Numbered from the stretch's first letter, positions 46,350 through 58,501 are shown. The stretch is DNA of 64,000 bases from Chlamydomonas sphaeroides (GCA_001662425.1 BDDC01000079.1:61035-125034); one strand, 5' to 3'. Notes: generated by a model not told the origin, from the letters alone. Program-made: numbers and translations.

Positions 46350-49300
46350 TCACAGCTCGCCCGCGTCGTCGTGCCTGTGCGGCAGCGCGCCGCCCTGCTG
46401 CTGGTGGGCCTTGTTGGCGGTGACGTGGCGCCACGTGGACACCGCCAGCCACATGGTGTAGTCGCGTACCAGGTTGAAGTCCAGGCCCTTGGTGATGTCC
46501 CTGCGTGGGGTTCGGGGGGGGTACACGGGTGGGCACCGGAGCGTTGGGAGGGGTGTGGGCAGGGAAGAGCGACAGGCGCTGGGCTGCTGGGCTGCCGGGC
46601 TGCCAGGCTGCCGGGCTGCATGGCAGCTAGCACGGCCGCCGCACCTGTCGTGGTACTTGTGCTGGAAGAACTGCACGGGGCGGGACGAGGTGGGGAGGAG
46701 AGGTGAGGGGAGGGGAGGGGGCGGCTGTCTCGGCGCGGCACGGAGGAGGGCAAGGTTAGCAAGTGCGGCAGGTAGGGCTGCGCGGCAGCGCAGTGGGCTC
46801 GGGCCTGTCCAACATGCGCACTGCGGGCCGCCATGGGGCTGCCCCTGGCGCAGCCAGCCGCTCGGCCAGCGCCGGCTCGTGGCCCCTGCACCGGCAGCCT
46901 GCTAAGGTTGGCCCCGGCGCTCGTCCGGCCCGGTCCCTGCGCGCCACCGCGGCCTTCACTGCCCCGGGTCGGCAGCGCGTCCCACCTCGAACTTGCTGAA
47001 GTTGCCGTCGCCGTGCTGCAGGTGGATGTGGTAAAGCGTGAACGTGTACTTCTCTGTGTCGCCGTGCACGTCGTACCTGCGCCGCACGCACACCAGCAGG
47101 GATGGTTGCCGTACGGTACGACACGGGCAGGTTGTGGAGCAAGCACCCGGCATCGGGCTGGCGGGGGGTGGCGAGCTCCCGGCTGAAGGCACACGTGCGG
47201 CGACCGGCCCACGGTGCGGGGCCTGTGCATGACGGCTCCACGGCTCCGCCGACGGCGATGCGCTTGCTTGCGGACCGCCCACACGACCGCCCCGTCCTTT
47301 ACCCGATCCCAGAGATTTTGACAGCTAGCGCAGGATCGGCCGGCATCTAATAGCCGCCAGCCCCATGCCCCGCCACACTCGCCACACGGCCTTGCGTTGC
47401 ATCTCGGTCTCAGCCTGCCCCGCCCCACCCTCTCTGCAGCGCGCAACCCCTTGGACACCTCCACGTGCTGCACCACGTGGGTCCGTCCCACACACCGCCC
47501 AGTCCCGTGCCGGACTCCCTGCCAGGGTCCCCGCCCACCCCATCGCCGCAGCGCGCACCTCTTGGACACCTCAAAATTAGGCACCAGGTGGTTCATGACC
47601 AGCTCGGGCGCATACAGCACCGCCATGTCCCGCGCCCACAGCGGCCAGCCCTGGGAGGAGCAGGAGGACGGGTAGGCGGGCACACAGTCGGCCGTTCGCA
47701 AGTGCACACAGTCGGCCGTCAGCAGGGGCCCGAGATGGACATCGAGCTCGCGAGACGGCTTAGGGCGGCCGTGTCCCTGGCCCACTGGTGGAAAGGGGCA
47801 GGGCGGGGCAGGATGTGGTTGGGCCGGGGAGACTGGCGGTGTCGTGGGACCACAGGTGCCAGCCCTGGGATGGAGGGGGGCGCAGCGGGGACCGAATCGT
47901 GCCCCACAGCGGGCAGCCGAACAGGGCGGCCTGGGACAGGCAGGCGCCCAGATGCGCGGCAGGGTTACGGCAGGGGTTGCGGCCGGGGGCGCGGCAGCGC
48001 GGTATGGGTCATGGGACCGTTGACAGGGCGGCTGACGGCACCCCCGGAGCCAGAGGCCCTGTGGGAGCCCACTCGGGAGCTACCAAACCAAGCCCCCACG
48101 CCGGGCTCGCCGCGCCAGGGGCGGGAGGCGCCCCTGGCCCCACAGTGCCATGCGCCGCGCCCCCCGGCCTCTGCCCTCCCATAGCCGCGGCTTGCGAGTG
48201 CGGCCCCTGGCGCCACCTCCCTCCGCGAGTGCGGCCCCGGGCGCCACCTCCCTCCGCGAGTGCGGCCCCGGGCGCCACCTCCCTCCGCATGCACCGCACC
48301 GCCTGGCCGGCGCCACCCCGGTGCTGCTGCCCAGGTGCGGGCCCGCGGGGCACCCTGAGCACCCCGCCCCCGACTGCCCACGCCACCCCGTCTGACACCA
48401 CCCCACACCACGCCACGACGTCCCGGCGCACCACCGCCACCCGCCATCGCTAGGCGCACCTCCCCCTTGGACCAGCTCTGCTTCCAGCGGCCGTCCGGCC
48501 CCTTGTCGAACTCATTGTCCAGCAGGTGGTAGATGAGCGGCAGCGAGGCGTTGGTGATGGCGATGAGGCTGCGCACGTCGCCGTACCAGGTGGGGCCTGC
48601 GGCGCGGCGGCACAGCGGGCGCAGCCGCCGCACGCAGTGGGCTCGTGCCGCCATCAGCTGCCGCGCATTCGCTGATGTGGGTGACGCTGCGGTGCCGCAA
48701 TCACCCATGCAACCTATCATGCATCATGGAATCGATATGGTATCTGTGGTGTTAGCGATGTTGAGCCTCCCAAGCTCTCACTGATGTTCGTGATGCCGCG
48801 GTGCCGCAGCCCTAGGTCGCCCGCGACGCGCGCCAGGCGCTTCTGCGTGGACGCCATCGGCGCATACAGCATGTAGCCGGTCTGCAGGAAGCAGGGGCGG
48901 CGGGGCGGGGGATGTGCCAAGGGTCAAGCGCAGGGAGGAGGCTCGCGGAAGTGGAGCGCGCGTAGGAACGTGATAGGGGCGTGGCTTACAGCATGTAGCC
49001 GGTCTGAAGCGGGGCGGGGCCGGGAGGGAGCCGTGGAGGACGGCGGGCGGCGGTGGGGCAAGCTTAAGGCACATGGGGCGCGTGACAGGTACCCCTCGAC
49101 ACGGCACCGCATGTCGCGTGTCCTGCTGCTGCTATATGCGATACAGCGCACAGGCTGGTTGCCGCCCCAGGCAGGGCAGGGCATGGGGGCCGCGGTGCGC
49201 ACGAGCCATGTGCTGGGCCGCCCGCGCCTCTGCAGGGCCCCTCGCGGCCCGTGCCTCGGCTCGTCGTTGTCGGGCTACGGGCGTGCGGGCTGGCCCCTGG

Positions 49301-51473
49301 CCCCTGACCCTGACCCTGACCCTGGCCCTTGGCGCTGGCCTGGCCCCTGGCCCCTAGCCCCTGGCCCCTAGCCCAAGGTGCTGCCCTTGGCGTTGGCCTG
49401 GGTGCGTGCGGGAGGCCCCGCACCTCCAGCTGCTGCGGCCAGTGGTGCACCAGCGTGGCGGTGATGAGGCAGTCGAAGTCTGCGGGGGGGGCACAGCAGG
49501 TTGCAGGGAGAGGCAGAGAGGGAGGGGTCAGGCTCGACGCCGGGTCTGTGGCCCAGGGGCGCGGGGCTCGCTGGCGGTCATGCCGGCGGAGCGAGTCTGC
49601 GGAGCAGCCGGGCAGCGACAGGAACTGCGGCCGGTCTCAGGCACGACCCCAGGGGCTCCGTCGGAGCAGCGCGGCGCGGGGCCGATGGCCTGGATGGGCT
49701 GCAGCCCGGCCAGCGGGAAGGGCAGCGCCAGGCCGGAGCAGGGCGCTAGATGAGGCTTGGGTGATGTGGGCTGAGCCATGGGGGTCGCCCAAGTGCGGGG
49801 CGGGGCGGGGCGGGGCGGGGCGGGGCGGGGCGGGGCAGTGGCCNNNNNNNNNNNNNNNNNNNNNNNNNNNNNNNNNNNNNNNNNNNNNNNNNNNNNNNNN
49901 NNNNNNNNNNNNNNNNNNNNNNNNNNNNNNNNNNNNNNNNNNNNNNNNNNNNNNNNNNNNNNNNNNNNNNNNNNNNNNNNNNNNNNNNNNNNNNNNNNNN
50001 NNNNNNNNNNNNNNNNNNNNNNNNNNNNNNNNNNNNNNNNNNNNNNNNNNNNNNNNNNNNNNNNNNNNNNNNNNNNNNNNNNNNNNNNNNNNNNNNNNNN
50101 NNNNNNNNNNNNNNNNNNNNNNNNNNNNNNNNNNNNNNNNNNNNNNNNNNNNNNNNNNNNNNNNNNNNNNNNNNNNNNNNNNNACGGCGCTACATGTGCT
50201 GTGGAGGGGCCAAGGCGAGGGGCGTCCAGGGGCCCCAAGGGGGTCAAGGGAGGGGGCATAGTGCGTGTGGTGGTGTGGCTGGTGCCGGCTGCGATTCACG
50301 CCCCCCTTGCCAGGAGCCCCGACGCCGCGCAGGGCTCTGAACACACAGAGCCTGACCTTCTCAGCAAGTCCGCAACCCCACCCACCGGTCTTGAGGCCGT
50401 AGCCGTAGTTTGACGTCAGCAGCCTTCCCACCCGGTCGTCTGCCAGGTAGTGGTGCGCGGACATGAAGGGGTAATTCTGCCAGACCGACGCGGGCGCGAG
50501 CGGGTACGGCACCACGAAGCACGTGGACACGGTGCCGTAGCGCCGTATACGCTCGTAGGATCCGGATCCGCCCGCGTCCACTTCGTCCAGATCCAGGACC
50601 TCGCAGATGGATCCGATCTCGCGCATCCAGCGCCGGTCCGCGAACACCAACAGGTCCATGCGCAGCTCGGTTGGGGCCATCATGGAGGTCACGTAGCGCC
50701 ACGAGGCGTGCAGGAAGCACTGCGGGTGCCGCGTGACACATCAGTTTGACCAACATATATATGTAATTGACAGCGTCATGGAGGTGGCATGGCGCCATGA
50801 GGCTTGCAGGGCTGCGGTGGCTGGATCACAATTATCCACCAAGTTAAAGCGTGCGTGGGGCTGTCCCCGTGCGGCATGTCAGCCAGGGCGTTATCATGTG
50901 AAATTGCGCCACGTTGCGCAGAGCCCTGGCCAGAGGCTCGGGTCAAGCGCTGACAGCGGCTTTGGCAACGACAGGCTCTGCGCTACCGTCTACGCTGTGC
51001 GGTGTTTGCCCTGCATCCCATCCCAGGCGCGGACGCGCACGACAGCGTCGTACACACGCCTGTCCCACGGCGATGTGCTAGGTGGTTCGCCTCACCAGAA
51101 ACTCGATGAAGGCCCAGTCCTTCTCCGACAGGTAGCCAAACACGACACGCGGCTGCGGCGGTGCGCGGACATGGGCAGCGGGATGCATGGCACGGCGTGG
51201 CAAGGCAGCGCAACGCGGGGCCGATGATAGCCCTTGACGCGTTGACGGTGACACCGCATAGACAGGTAGGCTTATCTGGCCGCGTGGGCCGCTTGCCTTC
51301 TGCTTGAGCTCGGCCACGTTGTACAGCGTGGGTATTTCGCCATCCCAGTCGTATTCGTCCACCTCGGGCTTGCGCAACAGGAAGGGCGGCAGCTCCACTG
51401 CGGCCACCGCTTGCGCTGATGCTAGGAGCAGCAGTGGGAGCGTCGATAGAAGGCTGGAGCGCCGTAAAGCCAT
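46350..51473 (-). CDS. secretory-pathway protein resembling the DUF7164 group (putative glycosyltransferase-like)
   Basis: Exons: 51473-51297, 51152-51096, 50719-50386, 49479-49424, 48881-48782, 48596-48460, 47650-47559, 47076-46986, 46670-46645 and 46500-46350 (TGA). Phases close to 406 residues, with the assembly gap falling inside intron 3. The N-terminus is a signal peptide (SSLLSTLPLLLLASAQAVAA). Later blocks: VVFGYLSEKDWAFIEF, LRMDLLVFADRRWM, NYPFMSAHHYLAD, LKT|DFDCLITATLVHHWP, TGYMLYAPMASTQKR, SPTWYGDVRSLIAITNA, GWPLWARDMAVLYAPEL, TLYHIHLQHGDGNFSKFE. This D-x-D, TWYG and HIH...FSKF layout fits the DUF7164-type proteins of algae as I remember them. Catalysis is unproven. Intron 1 appears to be GC-AG (AAG|GCAAGC). 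An undetected exon in the gap would have to be a multiple of three bases. Confidence 0.7.
48194..48286. repeat. 31-bp tandem repeat, 3 units, in intron
   Basis: GCGAGTGCGGCCCCGGGCGC followed by CACCTCCCTCC occurs three times (48194, 48225, 48256) with one substitution. It lies in intron 6 of the DUF7164-like gene. Confidence 0.9.
48672..49006 (-). repeat. diverged copies of both ends of exon 5 in its flanking introns
   Basis: The exon start (19 bp at 48866-48884, including the acceptor) has an identical 19-bp copy at 48988-49006 in the preceding intron. The exon end (48781-48808) has a copy at 48672-48699 in the following intron matching 24 of 28 bases. The downstream copy has lost the GT of the donor. 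Confidence 0.75.
49795..49836. repeat. (CGGGG)n repeat beside the assembly gap
   Basis: About eight CGGGG units end eight bases before the Ns. Runs of four or more G make stable G-quadruplexes likely and explain the sequencing failure. Confidence 0.9.
49844..50183. other. assembly gap (340 N)
   Basis: Unresolved bases. The gap lies within intron 3 of the DUF7164-like gene by the exon model. Confidence 0.95.
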
Positions 51474-54400
51474 GGCGCGCGGATAGCGAACTCGGGGATG
51501 TGGGAGGGGTATGGGTGCCAGGGTTCAACGCCGCCGCCTAGCCGCGAGGTCTCATCCGCTGACGTTTCTGCATCACCTACATATGATGCATGATAAATGC
51601 TACTGAACCCTGCGTCCAGCTGTCAGCAAGTTGCCAGTGCAAGGCGCAACAATTATGTAGTCTATGCAATCGCAAAGAAAGGACGATCGTATGTTTACTG
51701 ACGTGTAATACTTGAAAGTTAAGGGGTGCTTGACAAGCATAACGGAATCGCCATAGGCGTGGCGCTTGCGCTCTATGATTATGCCGCGAATGGAGAAATT
51801 TCGTAATAAGAGGGGCTGGCTGTAATAGCGTAGCGTAGGCCAGATAAGCTGTGGGGCAAGCCACACACCCTGGGCCCCACCCTCTCCCACGCCTTACCCC
51901 TGTCGCCCATCGTCGCGCCAGTGCCCGCGCTAGTGCCCGCGCTGGATGTATATGCCTTGCCCCCGAGCATCTACATCCACCCACCACACCGCGACCTGTA
52001 CCTGTTCATGCTGGACGTTTGAATTGCTAACGTGTAACAACGTCGTGTCGCGTCGTGTTTGGCCTTCAGACTGCCCATGTATTACTATACTTCTGCCAGC
52101 ACTCGCCCATCAAAGCAGTGCCGACCGACGGCGGTGTGGTGGAGGCTAACGTGCAGGAGGGCGGGAACAATGTGGGCTGCCTGTGTCGCATGGACGCCGT
52201 ATTCGTCACGTGGGGCACCGGACAGGTCACAGGTGTTCGTGCTGTGCCGCAGGATGGGTGCACCATAGGCAACTTTGCAATATGTGTGCGGGCGCGCGGC
52301 GTTCCGCCAGAAGAGGTGCGGCAACGGCGTGCAGCCCAGGCGGTAGGGCCGCCTCGTCGCACCTGGACCATCTTCGCGTAGCGCGGCAGCAGAAAGACAT
52401 CGAAGGCCACAGCGTGGGACGACTGAGCGGTCGGCGGCGGCGGTGCCGGACGGGCGTGGACTGCTAGGGCCAGGAGGGCAGGGCCAGCAGGGCAGGGCGG
52501 TACCGCGGGCCGTGGCGGCGCTGGCGGTGGCCGTAGCAGCGCCGGTCTGGTACGGCGGCGGTGCATGCGGCTTTGACCGCGACCGGATGTTGAGGTGAGG
52601 CTGGGAATGCTTTCCTGGGTGGGGCTACGGCGCCAGGCTGGCCTCGTAGCAGCGCACGCCCTCCAAACCTCCTCTGGCAAAGCCTCCCGCCGCAGGACCT
52701 CCCGTGACATAACATCCCGTGAACATTTCCCAAACTTGATGTAGGACACTCCACGTGGAACGGACTGTAGAAGAGCCGACGGGAGGATGAGCACTGCCAA
52801 GCCTGTACTAGGGACGACATCCACCCGCGAGGTTGCCCTCTCGCACTCCCCAACAACCACGGGCTGATGGAGCCCATGGTCAGCTGGGCTGCTGTATCAG
52901 GAGTCTTGTCGCGCTTAAGCCCGTGACCGTGTGCTTAGTGCTTGAGGAGCAAAGCGACGTAGGAACAAAGAGGCTTCCAGCACGTATTCGCCAGCTGCCC
53001 GAGGGTGCTGGCGAGCTGGAGCGGGGCCCAGCCCAGGCGGATAAGGTGCAGCGCCCGCAGCGCGGCCCGTGCCGGACACCGCTGAGGGGGCGATGGCCCT
53101 GATGGCCCTGATGCAGTGAAGGTCCTAACAGAGAGACCAGGCATGATCTTGGCTCAACCGCACTTGCCCCGCTTCATGCCCAATACCCACGGGCTCGCAT
53201 GAGCACCTTCGGCCCACGGCCAAGGGCTTTCTTGGGGGCCTTTGTTGCGGGGTCCCGCCCGCCTGCCCCGCGCGCCGCGCCCCCCTGCATCTCACACACG
53301 GCACTTTGCCGGCGGGGGCTGCCTCATAAGCTGGCAGCACAGGACAAGGACGAGGGCGGGATCGAGAGGGCTTGGGTGCGGCTGCCGTGTGTGGGCTGCA
53401 GCACGTGGCCACGAGGAGGCCGGGCCCCACCTCGGCGCTGCGGGCACGCAAGGGGACAGCCGGCTTGAAGCTGGTTCGTGCTTGGTTGGCCCCTTGCACC
53501 CCCTTTGCCGTACTCGGCTGTAGTTGTAACTGCAGCACTCGCGGCGTGTAGCGGGTCCGTATTCGAGGTCTCCCTTGAGAGCTAGCCGCCTCGATAAACG
53601 TGGCTCAGGGGAGACTCTCCCTTGACGTGGCCGCGTTGAAATTTTCTTGTCGCCATGGCCCCCATGCGCTCGTTCCTTGTGCCAAGATGGTCCACGTCAG
53701 CTCCGGCAGCGGCCCCAGTGTACCTCTGTGCCGAGGGAGCTGGGCGGTCGCGAGAGTATCAGAGTAACCTGCGACCTTCCCCCCTGCTACCTCCTGCTAG
53801 GGCTCGCAGTGCTACGGATGGCCATGTCACGGCTTCCGACCAGCCAGGGGGATGGAGGCTTTCACTTCGGCAAGCGCTTTGACGTTCCTGAAGCAGCGGC
53901 GCCTCGGCGCATTCTCCTGCACGTACGCACGCGCTTTGATAACTTGTCTGTTTGCATGACTGACCTACGGGAGCTCTCCTGGTCAGACCTGGGGCGTCTG
54001 TCCTGTAAGAGGGTTGGCCAGGTCAGCAGGTCAACGAAAGACCAGTGCCCAGCATGCCACGTTGTCATATGTAGTCTAAGGTATGCAGTAAGTTGCGGTG
54101 GCACAGCGGCAACCTTGCAAATTTTGCGCTTTCGAGCGACTACGAACGCGGCTGTGGTTGTCGCACCCACACACTCAGTTACAGAGTTCCCAGCGAATCA
54201 TGCTTTTGAAAACAAAAGTTACTAGAGACACATATTACCCTATCGCTGCTACCGCCGCTCGCGATAGAGCTCGTGCGCCAGACTCCAGAAAGAGCAGCCT
54301 GGCGTTTGACCAGGCACGTGGCCCAAACGCAGCCTCTAAACACTCCTGGCGGGTCTGAGGAGAAACAATCAAATGCCCTGTCTGCAGCAGCGCAGAAATG

Positions 54401-55649
54401 GCGAAGAGCCTCATACCGAGTTTGTCGGGCCTGTCGCTGCCTCTGCTGCTACCTGGCCAGCGCGCGCACAAGGCAGTGCTGCCGCTGACCGGGCCGGACC
54501 AGGCTCGAAACAATGACAGCGTGGGCCGCCACTCTTCAGCTCTCTGCAGCGAACCGCATTTTGCTGGTCCGACTGGTCGGCTTGTCTTCTACAGACGCCA
54601 ACCGACAGCCCTTCCGCGCCCCAAGGCCTGGCCCAGCCATGAAATGCCTTGGCTTGAAGACCTCTTCTCCAAGGTGGAGAAGAATTGCGCGGGAGGTTCC
54701 CGGCCCCGGTCGCTTGCCTACAACGCCCGACGCGACTCCGAAGCGCCAACACAAGTTCGCCCAGCCATTCGGAAATACTTCACAGCTCTATACTGTCTGC
54801 TTTGTTGAGATACATTACGGTGAGGCCGTGCCATTGTGAAGGTTGCTCGTCGCGCCTTAGCGTCTTCGGCGCAGCGTGCTGGTTCAATTTCGTAACAGCA
54901 GCTCAAAACGCCAGGGCTTTGCTTCTGGGGCTGTGCTTTGCAAAGTTTCCGCCAGGACAGACGGTGGGAGAACTAGGCCTTCTCGCGCACGCGCGAACTG
55001 GATATCGCCTTGGCTGGTTGGCATCCTTACTTCTTGCAGCAGCGTCAACGTTTCCACACGTGAGTGCACGCTCGTTGGTGCGTCGGCGGGTGCGGACGAG
55101 CGAGCGTTGGCACTGCGCCCGTGCCAATATGCACATGTGCTAACAACAAGCCGTTTTATGGAACGCAGCCGAGGGTGCCACAACGTCCTGCACACGCCAC
55201 GCTGGGCGTTTGCTATCAGTCGCACTTGCCACTCCTCAGGTGAGCCCACGCGCGCGGCTTTCCGCTTGCAGCGCTACGCGGCATGCCATCGAGCTCTGCA
55301 CGCAGCTGGTTGCACTGCGGCGGCAGCGCAACCGTCACAGCTGCGACTGTCTGTGGGCAAAGGGCGCACTGCGGGAACGCCCAACGCAACAGCTCCACCG
55401 GCCCCCTTTCATTCAACATGGAAGCTCTCTTACTGCTTGAGCTGCCTCGTAACGCTGCTGGAGCGCACGTTGTTGGAGCTTTGCAGCCCGTTCGTAGCAT
55501 GCCTACCTTTAATGGCGTAGGCTTGCAGCTGCTTGCTTGCACTCAACCTGTTTCTCTGCCGCTTCACCTGCCGCCTGATGCACTGCAGGGCACACATACC
55601 CTACTCTGGTGCGCCCACGTGGAGGCTCGCAGGTGCACAGGGCGGCAAC
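51474..55649. other. intergenic, partly GC-poor, with unplaced coding-like fragments
   Basis: The first few hundred bases are the 5' flank of the DUF7164-like gene (-); the end is the 5' flank of the Pro/Ala-rich gene (+). Fragments that look protein-like but could not be built into a gene: SIYIHPPHRDLYLFMLDV followed by TGA at about 51967-52021 (+), and AVAFDVFLLPRYAKMVQ at about 52364-52415 (-). An open frame of 192 codons spans 53647-54225 (+) with no recognised domain. Confidence 0.4.
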
Positions 55650-58501
55650 ATGTCACGCACAAGTCAGACAGCATCGCGAGAAGCGGCGGCGAGTTTAGAC
55701 CGCTGGCGCGAGCTCATTGAAGTTGCTGGTGCTCTAGCCGCAGCAACGTCCGCCGCGAAGCCCTCACGCAAGGCCAGAGAGGTTCGAGCTCCGGCGCCAA
55801 GGTCGACTCACGCTGCACTTGACCTCAGCGCATCGCGGCCTGCCAAGCCCACAGCAGCCAGGACCACGGATAAACCCGCCTCGCAGCGACGCAAGCAAGG
55901 CACGGCGCAGCAGACGTCGCTCCCCGCCGCGGTCTGGGGCGGCTCACGGCCGCGCAACTGGCGCCGGCTGCCAACGCTCACCCTGGCCCGGCCCTCGGCG
56001 CTAGCACTCCTGCGCGTCGCCGCGCGCTCCAACGGCGCCTCAGCTGCACCTGCGCAAGCCAGCACCGCAGCATCAGGCGATGACAACGGTGTCGTGGGGC
56101 TGCTGTTGAGGCTCTTGGGTGGGCGCGGTGTCCAGGTCGACAAGGCATTGCAGCAGCAGGAGCAGCAGCAGCCGCCACCGCCGAAGGCGCAGGCGCTACC
56201 CTCTCCGCCTGCGCCGCCGCAATCCTCGCCGGACGCGCAGCCGCAGCCCTCTGCGGCTGCGGTGGAACACGCGACCTCGCCTGCCAAGCGCAAGCTCAGC
56301 GAGCTCGACGGCGGCAACGGTGGCAGCCCGGCCTCTACGAGCACCAGCAGCGTGCGGCGGCTGAGGCAGCGCGCCGACGCGCCGCCGCCGCAGCGCGCCG
56401 ACGCGCACGCGCCGCCGGTGCTCGCAGCGGCAGCTGGCAGCGAGCCACCGCTGCCTGCCCTTTCTCGTCAGTCCCCGCCGGATGTGCAGCCCCGGACGTC
56501 GGCAGCTCCTGCCTCAGCAGCCACAGCTGCCGCTGGTGCCGCCGCCCGGCGCGAAGCCGGCGCCAGCACAGCCCTCGCATCGTCGCCGGTGCCCCCGCCA
56601 GACCCGGAGCCAGCTTGCGCTGCAGCGCCCCAGCCCCGGCCTGCTGCCGGCGGGTCGGCTGTCGCGGCCGCCGCTGCCCCGGCGGCACCCCATGCGGTGT
56701 CGCGGGTGCCTGTCGCTTCCGCAGCGCCGCTGGCACCCACGCCCGCCACCGCCATAGCTACGCCAGCTGCCGCGGCTGCATGCACCGTGCAGTCCGCGGC
56801 CGCGGCGGGCGCCCGGTGCGGACCTCCGGCGCCCCGGTTTGGGCTGTTCGAGGCCCGTGCCGGCCTGCGGCAGGCAGCCGCCGCAGCGCAGATGCCGCCG
56901 CAGCCGCCGCCGCAAGCTTCTCATCCACAGCAGCCGCAAGCTCTGCACGGCGCGCAGCCTTCGCAGGCGCAGCCTTCGCAGCCGCAGCCCTCCGCCGCTC
57001 TGTTGCAGGTGCCAGCCAGCGGCGCGCAGCAGCCGCCCGCTGCCGCCGTAGCACAGCAGTGCCCCGGGCCGCTAGCGGCGAGCGCCGCACCCCAGCGGCC
57101 CGCCGCCCATGCTGCGACAGCGCCGGCGGCGGCGACGCTGGCCTGTCGCGATCAGCACAGCGGCGGCGGCAGCGAGGACAGCGACGGGCCGCTGTCGTCG
57201 GCGCCGTCAGCGCCGGCGTCGGACGACGAGGGCGTCGACGTCACCGGTGGCGGCGTCTGGGATGCTTCGGAGCTCTCGCGTCCCGGACCGTTTGACGGCA
57301 GCATACTGGGACACCCACCTTTCGGCAGCAGCCGGCCGGCAGCCAGCGGCGCGCCGGCGGGCTACTTGAATGCAGCCCTGTTCTCGCCGCCGACACCGCC
57401 GGCAGGGTTGGGCTGCGGCGCACCCGCTTGGGCTGCGCAGCCGCCAGTCACCACCCCCAGCTCTCCCGTGCCGCCGGCTCTGCAGCCGCAGTCTCAGACG
57501 TCGCGGGCAGCCGCGCCGGCGCGTTCTGATAACCCAGCCCCGCTGGCCGCGATGCCCCTGCCGGCGCCAGCGCTGCCGCCGCCGCTGCCACCGCCGCCCG
57601 CATTTGCGTTTGCGCTAGCTCTGGCTCCCGCGCCGATGGCACCACCGCCGCCGCCGCCGCCGCCGCCGGCGGCGCCACCGGCATCGGACCTGTCCGCCCT
57701 GTTCCGTGCGTACCAGCGGCAGCTAGTGCAGGAGCCCAGGCCCGCCCAGGGCGATGACCCCACCCCGGCGGCGCCGCCGCCCGCACCATGGGCCATCGCC
57801 CCCGGGCCCGGCCCTGGGGCGGCGCCGCCGCCTGCGTCATGGGCCCCTGCCTCGCCGCCGGAGCTGCGGCCGCTGCTGGTGCAGTCGTCGGCGGCTCCGT
57901 CCCCCGCCCTGGCAGCTGGCGGTGCCGCCGCAGGCTGCTGGCTGGCCCCAGAGAGCGCCGCGGCCGTCGCCGCCGCCTCAGCAGGCTGTCCTGCGGCGCA
58001 CCCGGAGCTGCTGGCTTGGTGCGCCGGTGACGGCGCCGGGTGGTGGGTGCCCGCCGGTGCTCCGGCGGCGCCTTGGCCGCAGGTGGCGGCGGCGCCGCCG
58101 CCGCTGGCGTACATTGCGTCCGCCGCACCGCTGGCGGCTGGTGCGTGCGGGGTTGCATGCGCCTACGGACCGGCCTTCGATCTGGCTGCGCCCCAGCAGG
58201 GGGACGGTGAGGAGGGGCGCACATGTGGAGGCGGGGGGCAGCCATGCCAGCTGCGTGCGGGTGCCTTGCCCGGCCCTCGTATCGCTGCCGCCCCGCATAG
58301 CTGCCGCCCCGTAGCCACACACGCGCTCACACGTCTGGTGCGTGCGTGCCCCGCCGCTGCTGCTGATGCCGTCTTCGACCAGCAGGTATGGAAGCGCTTC
58401 TGGCGGAAGGCATCGAGGACAGCTTCGGGGCGTGCGCGCCGCACGCTGCTGGCTTTGCGGCGGGATCCAGCGCGGATCCCTTTGCGGGGCTGCCTGTGTA
58501 G
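55650..58501 (+). CDS. Pro/Ala/Gln-rich protein with putative nuclear localisation signal, family not recognised
   Basis: Exon 1 runs 55650-58206 and exon 2 58386-58501 (TAG). The junction GAC G|GT ATG keeps frame, giving 890 residues. The ATG at 55650 (ACATGTC) opens the first clearly charged helix (SLDRWRELIEVAGALAAA); an in-frame ATG at 55533 is possible. Most of the protein is low complexity: Ala/Pro/Gln blocks and poly-Pro of nine. Islands with ordered character are PRNWRRLPTLTLARPSALAL, PAKRKLSELDGGNGG (NLS-like KRK), RFGLFEARAGLRQAAAAAQ, ASDLSALFRAYQRQLVQE and the C-terminus EALLAEGIEDSFGA...DPFAGLPV. This is the look of a green-algal transcriptional or chromatin-associated regulator, but no DNA-binding domain is seen. 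Confidence 0.6.

Noticed and set aside
53647..54225. Annotating the 192-codon frame as a gene
   Set aside because: No domain, no supported splice structure, start context weak. Kept only as an observation.
57448..58320. Minus-strand frames of 206 and 290 codons opposite the Pro/Ala-rich gene
   Set aside because: Antisense shadows of low-complexity coding sequence.
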